Below, piece after piece: positions 20,725-34,104 of a DNA stretch of 64,000 bases. Every line of letters starts with the position of its first letter. Positions within the stretch are counted from its first letter, which is position 1. Location: positions 248,001 to 312,000 of the forward strand of contig BSDZ01000125.1 in the NCBI GenBank assembly GCA_030268105.1. The letters are read 5' to 3'. This DNA comes from Volvox africanus (lineage: Eukaryota; Chlorophyta; Chlorophyceae; Chlamydomonadales; Volvocaceae). A model generated the notes under the pieces. That model searched no databases. It saw only the letters and a program-made list of their open reading frames with translations, and was not told the origin of the DNA. Made by a program: the position numbers and the translations under genes.

Positions 20725-20916
20725 AGTCCTGTGGGCTCGGGTTGTTTGGCTGTACATTATAGTTACAGAGTTGCATGTTCTGTGAAGCTGTGATGCACCA
20801 AGGCAAAACGATTAAGGGCTCCGGAGAATTTTTTGCTGCTTGGAAAGATGGGTTGGCCGAGAGCAAATGCATGATGTGAGGCGAGAGTGGTGTTGATACG
20901 TCGCACTGACACAGCA

Positions 20917-20921
20917 TGTAA
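20917..20921 (+). terminator. TGTAA polyadenylation signal of the LHCA gene
   Basis: TGTAA, the usual volvocine polyadenylation signal, lies 193 nt after the antenna-gene stop codon. Confidence 0.7.
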
Positions 20922-21095
20922 CAATTTATAATGCCTTCATCAATCCTGGTCCTAAGCTTTCGTACAGCAGATTATACCATTTTCAGAAATCAGTACCTGA
21001 CGATGCATTCCAAGGTTGAGCACATGTCTCCCTTACCTCATAAATGCAAGAAAAGTTAAAGAATATGCGCATAATCCGCAGCTGCAGTTATTTAG

Positions 21096-21100
21096 TTACA
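21096..21100 (-). terminator. TGTAA polyadenylation signal (minus strand)
   Basis: TTACA on plus reads TGTAA on minus, 103 nt after the stop codon (21203-21205) of the minus-strand gene. The two convergent signals are only about 175 bp apart. Confidence 0.65.
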
Positions 21101-21202
21101 TAGCGATCGTCACATACATAACCTATTATGACCGGTATCCACGTTTTTCGCGATCTCCTTCCCCCACCTCCGCAACTCTTTATGTACGTCTCTATCCATC
21201 CC

Positions 21203-24200
21203 TCATATCGGATTAAGCGTTATGTTCATAACAGCAGTGTTCTGAGCGAGAAGCTTTTGCGCCTTGTCGACGTGGATAGGCAGGTCCAGATCTCGCTCCC
21301 CAATGCAGTGCTCCATCCAGTCCGCCAAGCGCCCGCGGAAAGACTCGCATAGCAGCACCAGCGCTATGTTCGCATGCTGCCTCAGCCGCCAGGCACCCTT
21401 GTCTTGGCCCTCCTGCAAGTACAGTTAAACAGCAGGACAACGTTGTTCACAGGAATCGCATCATCATTAGAACCACCGAGAGGCATCAACCGTGCCAACC
21501 CAGCCCACTTCGCCATCATGCACCCACCTGGAGACCATGAACGAATTCGTACAGGTCCTTGCCCATGCAGTCCCACAGTGCACGGCCCGTAGCCACGAAC
21601 ACGCGCGGGTCCAGTGCACCGCGAAGGGCCTGTCATTCAAGGTTGGAATCGGGGATGGCGGTTAACGAACAAGTCTTAACGAGCTGGCAACCAGCGTTAC
21701 TGTACAAGAGTACAACAGTGCTTGGAACCCCAGTCTACGCGCTTAGGGTGCTTAGGATCACGGATCTTAATGCATCTTGTTTTGTACCCCTGAACGGCCA
21801 TCAAGGCCACGGCCACGACCCGGCTACCTGCAGCGCCTCTTCGCATGCCGCCAAGATGGGCCGCATGAACGCCTCGACGAAGTCCCGCTGCTGCGTCATC
21901 GTGGACACCTGCTGATAGCCTGTGTTCACGTCGTTGTTTGGCGGTTTAGGCAGGTTGAGGGCCACCTTGATGTTGGTCAAAGGCGTTGAGCGAATGAAGT
22001 TGGCCATGCGGTTGGCGCACGACGCCACGCCCTCTGCGTAGTCCGTGCGCAACTCCTTGACGACCTGTCCGTATGCGGCCAGATGCGGGAGAGGTACGGA
22101 GAAAGGGGGTGCGTTACCATCTGCTAAACGAGGCAAGAAGACACGCACCAGGGAGGCTCCCGATGCATGACAAGGTCCCCAACAAACTCAACCCCCGACA
22201 CATCCACAGTATCAACCCATTCACAGAACTTATAATTTTCGTTCCCTTTCTCCTAATGATCATATTTATGGCGTTTGCTCTCCGTATGCCTTTCCTCCGA
22301 AACCAGTCAGCAACCCCCATCCCCACCAAAATACAGCATCCTAAGATAAGGGGTAACCAAACGTGCCTGAGCGAACTGAGCGCCAATGTGTGGCGCCAGC
22401 TCGTCGTTGTACTCGACACCGCGGTTGTCGGTTTGGGGGGGCCCTGGGGGCGCCACCGCGCTCCCACCGCACCACTTGGAAATGATGTCCTCGATTGAAG
22501 GCACCATCACCATCAGAACCTGCGTGTGTCATTTCGTTTCATTCGGATCGCAGCTGATGCTAAGACGGCGGACCGACGTGCACGAGAAGATTGGACGACA
22601 CGCTGACCCCGCACCGACCCTGCCCCTAAGCCTGTCGGGCGGAAGCGTAAGGAACCAACCCATGTAACCACACGCCGAGTTCACTTGGGTAATAAGGCAC
22701 ACAGCAACACCAACAAATCGGTGCTGGAGAAAATTTCACTTTCTTGCGTTCGCGATCATGGCCCTGAAAGTGTCAATATGCTGTCAGTCAGCTACCTTGA
22801 GGGAGTTTAGCAGTACGGCCTCCTTCAGCAGTACTGCGTTGCGGCCTGCCGGCAAACCACTGGCTTGTGTGTTGTTGCCATGTTGGTTGTGCTGTTGGTG
22901 ATTGTGGTGGTGGTGGTGATGATGATGATGATGGTGCGATGGGCCCATGCCGGGACTGGGGCTCCCTGGGGGGTGATGACGCGCCCCCATCCCTGCCCCC
23001 CCGGCCATGTACGGAATGCCGGACATGGCTCGGCCGTGCATTGGTGCCATTGGAACACCCCCTGGAGAGCTCGCAGGGTGTGGACCGGACGGCGCCCGCC
23101 GGTGCGCGCTGTTGAGTTGGGGCACACCGCCTGAACGTAGTAGTACGACGTACAGAGAAAAAGGGGCACGATGAGAGCAAACCCAGGTGATGATTGTACG
23201 TGTCAGAGATTGACTTTCATAAACAATGGGGCGGTGTCCTTGTAGAAGGACGGCACCTACACCGGCATAACTAGCATCACAAGTAATGGAAGATGGGGAG
23301 CACTGTAGTCTGGTGCTTTTAAAACAGTTACTAAAACGGTTACTAGGGCTTGCTTAATTTAGGGCGCACATGTCATGTCATCAGCTTTACCAAACCATGT
23401 TTAGCAGTTACGAGAAGCTGCGGGAAAATATTGGGTAAATGTATGTGCAGGAGTGAAGCTGCTACAAGGACCGGGGCCGCGAAAGAGAGGGCGGAAAGGG
23501 CAAATGAGTCTGAACGCCCATGCGGATGTAGGACACCTGGACACGATGTCGTGCGCTTACTCGGTTGTTGGAACATGGCGGCATTGCTGGCCCCCGCGCA
23601 GATCCGGTTGAGAGAGCCCTGCACGGTGCGCAGCACGTCGCACAGCGCCGCTTCTAGATGCGGTCCGAAGAGTGGCCAGTTCTTGACGACCCGGTCGTAC
23701 AGGGTGAGCTCCGCCCAGGTGCGGTCCAGCATATCGCGAACCTGTGGACATGTCGGTGTGAGTGCATAGCTCGTCGGTTAGTCAGTTTGGGGACGTTATG
23801 CATCCGTTGCTGGTGAGGTAGAGTAATGGAGGCCGAGATATGTCCAGTTGTCAACCCATTTGCTGCTCACCCCGGAAGGTCAGGGTGGGGGTGGTAAGGG
23901 GAGAAAGGACGAACGGAACAGAGGGACGCCAGCGACGCAAACTTCATGCTTACCTCCAACATGTTATATTAGCCCAACCCCAACCCCACACCCCGCCATT
24001 ACCAAGCGTTACCTTCGTACTTCGCCCCTCTCACAGATGAGATCCATAGTTCATGGTATGGACCAAATACTATCATGAGCACAGAGGTAGATAATGGGCT
24101 ATGCATGTTACAGCATAGCAGTTATCCATGGACAGGGTACAATGGTAAAAAGGTAACGGACCCACCAAGGGTGCCACCGCGCCCTCGATGCCTTCAATCA

Positions 24201-27200
24201 TGCCGGGCATCTTCGCGACGTCCACGCGGGCCAAGTGCGCCGCAGTCAGCTTGGCCTCAGCCTCCAGCTTGGCGCAGTAGGCGCACAGCGCCTTGCGGCT
24301 GCTGTCAATCCAGGACAGCACGTGCGTCTTCCAGAGCTCCATGGCGTCCAGGTGGCCGGGATGCTGGCGTGGCATATACATCTGGGTATACTGCGTGACG
24401 TGGACAAGAACGAGGACAAGGCATATGCCACGATGATGTTTACACATTTCTAACATTTTAAGTATACGTCCCAGTATTTGCGTATTAATTAGTTGTATGC
24501 GTGTGGGCGTGCATTTTTATCTGTCCTGGTTGGCTCTATTTGGGGGTTCAGATGAGCCTGGGGAATTAAATCACTAACTTTAAACATCCCGTGATAAAGT
24601 CCAGAAGGTCTGCGAAATTTTGTCTGCGCCCTGGCCGTCAGGGAGGGTCGCAAGTGGTGAGGAGAGCTGGGACCGGCGGGCGGGAAGGTAAACGTAGAAG
24701 TAAACAAACCAAGTAAACCCTAAGCACATTGAACCTCATGGGTCCCGAGTTACCTCCTGCCCCCCTTCTTCTCCCTTCCACCCGGCTTTATTACCGTGGC
24801 TAGTATTTTGTATGCTTCTCTACAGCCGTACCAGGTCTCTCGTGTATTTGCCTTGGCCCTCTCTGTGTTTCTCTCCCTTCGTCTCTGAACCCCACCCACC
24901 TGGAGATAGCGCTGCAGACTGGCGGTGGCAACGAGTAAGTCCACGGCCGCAACAGATGGCGCCAGTGGCAGGCACTTGCTGAGCATATTCCTCAGAATCT
25001 CGACGAAATTCGCCATGTACTCCTCCGCCGTAATCCGCGGCAGGTTCAAGGCGCTGGGCAGCAGGTCAGGTTGGTTCTGAAAAGCGCTCGCACGGTTATG
25101 GGGTGCGGAGGTGCAGGTGCAGGTGAGGGCTGGGTTCAAGAATATAACGGAAATTAGAAAATCAAGATTGGGCAATCCTGGAAACCAATTTGAACTGTGC
25201 GTGTGTGTTTTCGGGGTGGGGTAGAGGGAAGGGACATCATACCGGGGTTGGGGTTTTTGAATAAATGCTTTGTCGAGTATTTTTGGAGCTGGGGAAAAAG
25301 GATACATGCATAAAATCGAAGCGAAGCGAAGAAAGGAATTAACGTACATCACGCCAGCAACATCTTTTCCTTCATCTCTAGGAGGGGGGCGGAAAGGAAC
25401 GGGCCAACACGGAAAAGCGCTGACTTGGCGCCGGTACACCGCACACCGGTACCACCATTGCATTTAACTCCTTTTCCCCTCTCCCCCTTTCTGTCCCCCG
25501 CGAAGGCACCCGCCGATAGGGAACCTGTAGTGGAAAGGAACAGATGTCTAGCAGAAAGAGCGCGCGTAATGCTCTCACCTGCAGGAACATATCGAACTCG
25601 AGGTCGCTGCGGATGGCCATGCCCATTTTCTCGGCCATCTTGTAGTACGAGTCGTGGGGGTTTACCTTCTCGCCCAGTTTGACCTCACCCGGGGGCCGCC
25701 TGCAAGGGGCGAGCGGGCGGGAAAGAGGGGCGAAAGAGTGGAAGGGGGGGCCTTATGACCACGAGGCTTAAGGAAGAAGAAAAGGGCCGCCACGAGGAAA
25801 TGAAATGTATGCGTAGGTGTATGTCAATGTGAAGGAGGGGGAGCAGTATTCATTAATTCTGAGAGGCTCTGGGCGATGAAAACATGTTAACATCTGTTCT
25901 GCTGTCCATAGCTGAATTGGTTATCTCCCGCACCCTCACCCTCATATCCCAATGCTCACCTAGCATTTTGCATCCCCATAAGAGGGCGCTTGTACCTGAG
26001 GATCTGTTGCTCAATCCAACCCCCGACCCCATACGCATACACGTACACACATTACCCCATATCCCCCGCCCAATCGTGCGGGGTACTGGGGTCTTACATG
26101 TGTGGCGGCTGGCCCCGGGGCAGGTCACGGATCTGGTCGTATCCGCAATTGCATTCCAGGAAGTGCCAGCGCTTCTTCGCGGCGATGCGGAATCTCGTGT
26201 TTAGCCAGTCTTGGTCCGTTGGCAGGAACACGTCCTTCATGACGCGGAACAACCGGAAGCTTGCCTGCGGTTACGTGATGCCACTTGTCAGAGAACACGA
26301 AATTAATCATTTTAAGAAACAAATGCGGGGAGAGTGGAAGACAGGAAATAAAAAATATTTAGCTTCAACATTAGGTGCAGACCGCGAAATAAACCCAGCG
26401 AATATGAGCGCACAGACAGGTCATCAACCCCCGCTAAAAAACGTGTACGATTCACGCACTGGGAACTGCCTCTTCCGCGAGGGAGGTATTTATGGGGGGG
26501 GGGGGAGAAAGAGCGGGGATTGAGGGGGACAGCTGAGGTGTTATAGCTGAGGCGGGTTTAGATCTCACAAATCGGCTAAAGGGAAAACGTTTTCTGTTAA
26601 TTGTCCGTTTTGCTTCCCTGTCACCACATATCTAAATGCATTCATTCATTCATTTGTTTGTCAAGATGCTGGTGTTTGTCGAAGCAAATTATATGGATAT
26701 TCATAGCAGATAACCTTGGCTGATTTCATATATTAGGAGTGCTTGTCGTACATGGTTAAATGAAGAGCGTTTCCCGTCCATTACGTGACAGACCAGGGAT
26801 ATGTGGCGCCAGTCAAAAAGGGGAAGGACAGGGATTATATGCATATAATAGTAGTATCGAGAATTATGATTGTAATTTCTTGATTTTAAATGAATATATT
26901 GTGAATTTACTAAACGGTATATAAAAATATATAATACATCAAAAGTATGGTGGCATACTTCTCTAAAACTAAAAGTTGTAAATGGCGAATGACGAGGACG
27001 GATTCTGCGAGCGAATGCAAAATGCAGAAAGGACGGGAGCCGTACTCCGAGCTGACGCAGGGGACGCCACGGTAGGGGTGTGTGATTCAGGGAAAGGGGG
27101 AAGCCGAAATACGGCACCCGTGCTCCTCACCATAAGCACTGTCGGCTTCCAAATCGCTGCCGTACTTTGTCCATTCTCCGGCGGCGGTGCATCCCTCGCC

Positions 27201-30200
27201 TGGTCGTCTCCTAATGCATAGTAGTTTTCGAAGGCTACCTCCAGTAGCATCTCCACCGCCTTCTTGACACCCTCGAGGAGGGTCAGCTCGTGCGTGGTGA
27301 GGGCCCGCATCGCAGGCTGCTCTAGGAGGGGGCGGAGCTCCGAAGTAATCACGTCCAAACACATCGTACTGATCGTCGCAACGCCAGGTTTGAGAACCCA
27401 CCTATTTGGGGGTAAATGGAGGGACGGTGTAACAAACGGTTGGGTCTGTGCACCGCTCTGTAACTTTACACCTCTCCTCATTCTCAACCCCCCACGCACA
27501 ATACAGACACGTGCATCCACACAGCGTCATCGCCGCTGTCAGTTCCCCCCAACTGAGATACACACAGCACACTCAGCCCACCTATTCCTGACCCTGCATC
27601 GTTATCTCGGACCTATCGTATACCATGAGGGGTGCCGTACCATAATACAAAACGTGCAAACCCACCTCAAGTGTGCCAAGATGCAGTAAAAGGCCCGTAC
27701 ACCGAAGTAGGACGCAAAAGTAGCCAACAGCCACTCCCAGGACCCCTCTACAAGCAGCTTATGGCGCCCGCAGCCAGTGGCCTCCAAGGCCGCGGCCATG
27801 GCAGCGTCGTACGCCAGACACGCATTGGTGCGCAGTGTATTTTTGTTGACGGTCTCCACTCCAGCGCCGTCCGTAGCTACCTGCGCCAGCTCGTACCGCG
27901 CCACGTCCTTACGTACACGGGTCACAACCAAGGTAACGAAAGCCACCTTGCCCTTGTACTCACCCGCTCCACGGACCTGTCCAAACATACGAACATGCGT
28001 GTCCAGTATACGACGCAAGAAACCGGGTCTCATATTGAAGCACAGCACCACTAGTATTTTCCTTGCAAATCTGTTGCTGAGAATAAGAGAAAATGCACTT
28101 GAGTGGCCAGCGAGCACCCAGTGGGCCGAGTCCTTGTGCAGGCGCAGCCGCGTACCCACTTCGTGATACAAGCATACCATCATCACCGCCACACCTGTTC
28201 TTATCATAAAAATACGCTTGTTATTAGTATTATTATATGCATGTCGCCTTTCGGGACCGTTTGTGACCCATCCTCGTTGTCAGGCTAGACATAGGCCCCC
28301 TTCAATGCCACCAGTTACATAACATTGGCATGTTCCGAGTACATCTGTGCGTGTGGCCTGTGGTGAGCCCATGAGTGCGCAATGTGATGAGAAGAAATCA
28401 GAGACCATCGATGATAAAACAGAAAAGTGGGTTTCTGTGTATGTGTATGTGCATGTACGTAGAGGAGGTAGAGGAGATACGCAACGGACCCATGCGGAAC
28501 ACGTGGGACACAGTGCGTATGTGCCTTAGTACCGTTTGCGTGTGCGTGTGTGTATTATATCATTTACGCGCGACATTGAAAATGTTCGCCTTCCCAGTGG
28601 GGCTGATTGAGAGGTGAGAGCGCAGGAATCTCCCCCCTTCCCCCTCCCTCCTCCTGCTGCTCGCACCTGAATGTCCACCCCGGCCCCCACGCTGCTGCTT
28701 GTCACGTGCGCCTCCTCCACGGCATCCCGCTGCAGCGCCGCCAGACGGAGCAGCTCCCTGTAGGACACGTGGCCGCTGGCGACCGGACCGTTAGGGCCCT
28801 CCACCAGGATGTCGAGCCGTTGAGGCGGCTGAACCACCGGCTGGGCGCCGGTCTGGGAGCTGTCCATGGGCAGGACCATCGCCTTCAGGTGGGTGGAAGC
28901 GGTAACAACTAGGTGGGTGGGAGGATAAGTTGGGTCCCAGAGGCGCTGTGCCCCACCTTCAGCCAAGAGGCAGTGAAATCCAAAGCACGAGGGCCTCTTC
29001 TCCGGAGAGATCATCAAGCCGGGAAGTTTGATGACACCTCCCTTGGCGCTGAAATCATGAAAACAGGCATCTGATGGTACAGCAATGAAAACATCCACCA
29101 TCACCAACATGGTGAGTGAGGAAAGGCACGCGGAAGGCTGGCCTTGCATCCTGAACCGCAGTTACTACTTCCGTCCCCTTCCCCGATTTGATCACTAATT
29201 TCCTGTGTGCACTAGCAAATAGTCAATTTCGCCCAACGGCCTTCCAGCTCTTACCCAATCCCTCCCCTCTCACAAGCACACGCACACACATAGCCTCACC
29301 AAGCTTCGGTCCGTGGCCGCCCCGTGGTTGTCAAGCATGTACCCGACTGTGTCACAGCTGTCGTCGCTGGGTGCCAGATGCACGTAAATACCCGCGAAGG
29401 AAGGCAGGGAGAGCTGCGAGCGAGTCCGGCAGCAGAGCTTCTGAAGCATAGTCGTGGACGGCAAACTAAGCCGTTGACACCTGCACATGTGCGTGCGCGC
29501 GCAGGAGGGCGTGTGCGTGTATATGATATATCTATAACATTGTTGTGCCATGGCAATCGATAAGAGAGAGAGAGAGACTTTTTCACAGCGATTCTTAATG
29601 TGGCTTATGTGGTTGGAGCACGAAGAGCTTTAAGTGCTGATCAGCGAAAAAGGTGCGGGCCAAACACGTAAATTCAAAAATACACACATACACCGAGAAA
29701 GCACGAGTGCGGCAAAGGGGGGCCGCAGCATACGGAAGAGAATGCGGAGGAGAGATAGGAACGTCGGGACTTCAACTGTTAAGACAATGACAAGAAGCCC
29801 TAACGGACTGAATTACTAATAACCTCGAATCAGGGGATTGGGGCGATGGGGACCGGCCCAGTCTGGTTCGATTCAAAGCGTACCGCACACGCATGTAGCA
29901 CGCCGCAGTCGCTTTGGCATATGCGACGGTGTTGAGCCGCTTCTCTGGTGGTTCCAGATCGTCCCAACAGATGTCGTTAATACAGCCCTCAACGCCGGCC
30001 ACTGCGGCCGAAGCATTCGTCACCTGAAAATGCAAGAAGGCAGCGGATGACGACGTCCTGAAGATGAAATCACAAAATGGGAAGCCGAGAGGCCCAATAA
30101 ACTGCGAGTTTGGGGGAGGGAAGCTGAGAGACAACTGGAAGTCAAATTCATGACAGGTACTGGGCGAAGCGAGGGGCAATGACGGAGGAAGCGGAGAGGG

Positions 30201-31973
30201 CGACTTCTCGCCACATGGACTTGGCTTCACAGAAAAGAGCAGTGGGAGGTGTACTTTCTTTATAATTGTTGTTCGATGGTCGGTTTGTTGATGTGTTAAT
30301 GGATGCAAACTGAATGTTGGTGGGTCTCCGAGCCCACACTCCCTAAACTGCAACGATTATCGGTCAAACGACCCCAGGGAACCGTGGAGTTGGTACCAAG
30401 GCGATGTGATGTGCACAATTGTACGGTGACCCACCTGGTTTAGGAGCAACCCGTCGATTCCCAAGCCTTTACGTAAGGCCGAGAACGCCCCCATAAGGAA
30501 GTAACGGGCGTCTACGCTGTGATCGCCATCGAGTTCCGATATGCAAACCTGTCCCGGGAATGCAGGTGGAACGAGGATGGGGAACAAACTGCATGCGTAA
30601 GAGATATTAAACTTTGTCGTCCCGTTTTTTCTTCGTTACATTAATCCTGCACGATATACGAATTATACTTGTGAGGATTATTCAAAGCATCAGCAATATT
30701 AGGATGGTCGATTGTATAATTATGTTTTCGTTGAGAAGGGCGAACGGGCAAATCGTACACAGCAATGCCGGTGCGGATGAAAGAACTACAAGTGGCGCAG
30801 ACTACGTAATAACAACCGATTCATGCGAAGGTCATTTCATCCACCCGGATAACGTTACAAAACAAAACAACAACAGAAGCTTAATAAACCCCCAAAATTG
30901 CGATTCGGAAACTATACAACAGTTTTGCGGACGATACCACCAGTCCCTGGCTACCCCACTTGCACACGGAGTCCCATACCTTTATAACGCCTCCCTTCAT
31001 CACAATACAACCTTACTAAGATATTCGTATGGAAATACCATTTAATACACACACATACATGTCCTCTTACCTGTAGGCAGCCTTCATACGCAATGTACTT
31101 TGTCCAGGCTTCCGTCCTTCGCATGTGGACGACCTTCCCTTGGATGAGGCCACCCAAGCTGGAGTGAGGCTGGTGGTGCTTCCCGTAGTAGCCCCGGCCG
31201 CCAGGGGATCCATTCGGGGCCGGGCCCCCCCGTCCACTGCCCCCGCCTGCTCCTCCTGGGGCGTAGCCTGGGTCCCCCGGACTGCCGATCTCGGGACCAC
31301 TAGGGGGCGACGTAGGTCGGAGAGGAGAGGAGAAGCCACCACGGGCGGCTGCGGGCCCAGTGCTCGAATTGGCGCCGGTTGCTGCTTCCTCTGTGGACGG
31401 TGCCATCCTGGGCAGCTGGCCCGGAGGCTGCAGGGGCACAGCAGGGTATATCCTGGGCCCTGGTGAACCTGTGACTTGAACCGTGACAGAGCCATCGGCG
31501 TTGTTGAAGAACGGTACAGGCCCAAGTGGGGCCGTAGGGGTCTTGTTGACGTGGAGGGCTGCGGGAGAGGCCTGCTCTTGCTGAAAGCTCAGGGAGTATT
31601 GTTGTTGCTGCTGCTGCACCGCCACAAAGCGCTCTATGGAAACTGGGGGAGATGGATCCGAGCCAGAGCCGGTTTGGTTAGCGGGACAGCCAAGGTTGAC
31701 CGACTGCGGATCACGGGCATCTTGCACTTCTCCAGGTTGGAACGGTGGGAAGGAGCTTCGAAGCGATGCAGAAGTTCTGAGAGAAGGGCTTCGGTCGCCA
31801 TCGTCCGCGGACGCACGGACGCTATCGACCTCCAGCTGCCGACTTGCAGCCAGGAAGGAACCCCAACCAAAGGCGCCATATAACCCAGGTGCACTGGCCT
31901 GAATACTGTATTGTGTCAGAGGCGGCAAGCTGGCTTCTATTGATTGTCGAAACTCGTCAGCGGAGTTGTTCAT
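21203..31973 (-). CDS. Conserved plant/algal protein (AT5G65440/AT4G24610 family homologue)
   Basis: Eighteen exons join in phase to 1376 residues: 31071-31973, 30435-30548, 29884-30023, 29300-29465, 28957-29041, 28667-28908, 27666-27976, 27131-27401, 26098-26264, 25579-25699, 24900-25076, 24166-24381, 23561-23741, 22796-23130, 22367-22519, 21828-22064, 21528-21629, 21203-21412. Residues 1-280 are a disordered Gly/Pro/Ser/Gln-rich extension. From about residue 290 the protein follows the uncharacterised land-plant family AT5G65440/AT4G24610 along its whole length. Landmarks are YIAYEGCLQVC, a C2-like block (RLDILVEGPNGPVASGHV), EGSWEWLLATFASYFGVRA, AAKKRWHFLECNC, LPRITAEEYMANF, ELWKTHVLSWIDSSRKAL and a C-terminal RALWDCMGKDLYEFV. 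Exon 14 carries a His/Gln/Asn-rich insert, about residues 1085-1110. The helical C-terminal half is reminiscent of MUN-type tethering domains (inference). No function is established. The 29041 acceptor (AAG) and the GC donor after exon 15 are the least certain joins. Confidence 0.85.
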
Positions 31974-34100
31974 TTGTCAATTCGGCCACGCACGCAAGTA
32001 TGTTGTGGAACTCAGACCAGCCCTTCGTTTCTAAGAGTCTTATACCAAATTCAGATGATTTTCTTATCGGCAGTGACGGGGCACTGTTGAAAGGTCAGCC
32101 CTACGTCAACGCTGGGTTCACCTGACCTACTCGGGCTGCAGCTAAAAAAGCAATTGGGCTAAGCTAGAACAATAAATCAATCTATATACTATGTTCAAGA
32201 TTATAGTTTTAGAAGTGATGCTACATTAGAGCTGGCATTTCAATTTGCGACGAACCGTCCGGCAGTAGTTCTGTCCCCTGTGATACCCACTTCATAAACT
32301 TTACTATATTATAACACAACTGTTTTATTTACATCACGCGGCACACAATCTGCGGATGTCTGGAAGAACCTTGGCGTTTACATAGTCCGCACGGGCCGTG
32401 CAACACCAAACATCTCAATTCGTTTGGTCAGCTGTCCTCAGCAGGCATAAAACACATATTTATATGTATTTAATGTGGATGTTTATATTTACACCTATGA
32501 AGCCTTCTTGGAAATGCCTTGCTGCAAGCTGCGTTGCAACTTTCAATTGGTACATTCACGAGAAACGGTATGGAGGCCCTTTCCTAAGAGCTGTGCGAGG
32601 TACAGTAGATCAGTGCTTTGCGTATCATCAAGCGGGATCACCCGTCCTGGTCTTTGTTGACCCCGACCTCACATACCTCACATTCCACACGCATCATGTG
32701 CGGTCTCTGTAGGTCCGTGCGCGTCTCAAGGACAAGTGAGAGGCGTGTCTTGGCGTGCCTGTGATAATCTGCCCGTGCTTCTGCGTATGCAGACGTATGC
32801 GCCCACGCGCATGGGTCATTCATTAAGTTAGCTGCCGTTGGCCAGAGCCGGGCCTGATTAGACATCAGGCAGACGCAGACACACACACGCGAAAAGCATA
32901 TAACTTCAGGTACTTTATTAGACCCAGCCTCATGACTCAGCTCTTGAATGACCACACGTTGGTGGCGCTTGAAGAGACCGCCTTTCCTCCCGCAGATGTC
33001 AACCATATCCCCATGTCATGTCATAATGCGCACGCATGTGTGCGTGTGTCTCGTGCTGTGGCTTGGGATTGATCAGTGAGGAAGCAACGGGGCACTGACA
33101 ATTCCCCTCCCTACAACTTTACGACACATTATATGATGATACCGAGGGCCATACAGCCGGGGTACAGCCGGGTTAGCGGACCGTTCTGGGCGCGTCTGAA
33201 AGACGTCAGAAACTTGCACCAACTCGTAAGGCCGTACCCACCCAACCCCCACAGGCCCCACCCCCGACCGCACTGCACACGCAATACCATCGCGCCCTCA
33301 TATTTCCTGCATCCCCCCACCCTTGCCTGTACTTCAAGCATATTCCGCCTCCTCACCACTACCACTACCACACACACATCCAAACGCACTCAAGGCTTCC
33401 TCCTTGCAACACACTTCTTGCCCCTGACAACACAAGGCAAGGATCCAAGAGGTTTTAGAAGCTGCGAAGAATGAAAGTGGGGTCCAATAAACAAAGCGGT
33501 ATATGCATATGTAATATTACCTTACCAAGAAGTGTGGCTTGCTAAGGCCTGCATTTCTGCTGCTACTGTTGCGATCGGCCAGACAGACAGGCAGATAGAC
33601 AGTCAGAACCCCCCCAAACACACACACACACAAACACCAAAAGGCGACCCAACCAGTGCACCTCTTTTATACTGACCATAAATTCCAAACATCAGAACAA
33701 CCCCTTGAGAAATGTCCAGATCGTACGACAACATTCTCAAAGCAGCGCATGCTGAATGTCAGAACCGCCATCTTACAACCCGCAGAGCCAGAGCCGGCCG
33801 AGTAAATACGATGAGGCCGACAACCAACAACCAACGACACAAAACACTATGCGGCATACCATATTGCCGAGCTCGTTTCAACAAACTTAACCGAAAGTTT
33901 TCCAACCATCAACAAAAATGTACCCACGTGGGGTAAGGTTCCCCTACCCTTCATTCCCGGTACGGAGAGTCGTTTTCTGATTTGGGATGCCTTGCGGGCA
34001 TCCCAAAACAAAAGCTTTTTATAGCTTGCCCTACGTCGTATTTTTGCACGAGTTATACCGTACCTCCCTACCGTAGTAAATCGCCTTCTCTTCCGCAGCT
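31974..34100. other. Intergenic region upstream of the conserved gene, no gene recognised
   Basis: Contains the promoter and 5' UTR of the minus-strand gene that starts at 31973. Several open frames occur but none shows family motifs or matched splice sites. A CA-rich stretch is present near 33350-33390 and another near 33620. Confidence 0.4.
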
Positions 34101-34104
34101 CTAG

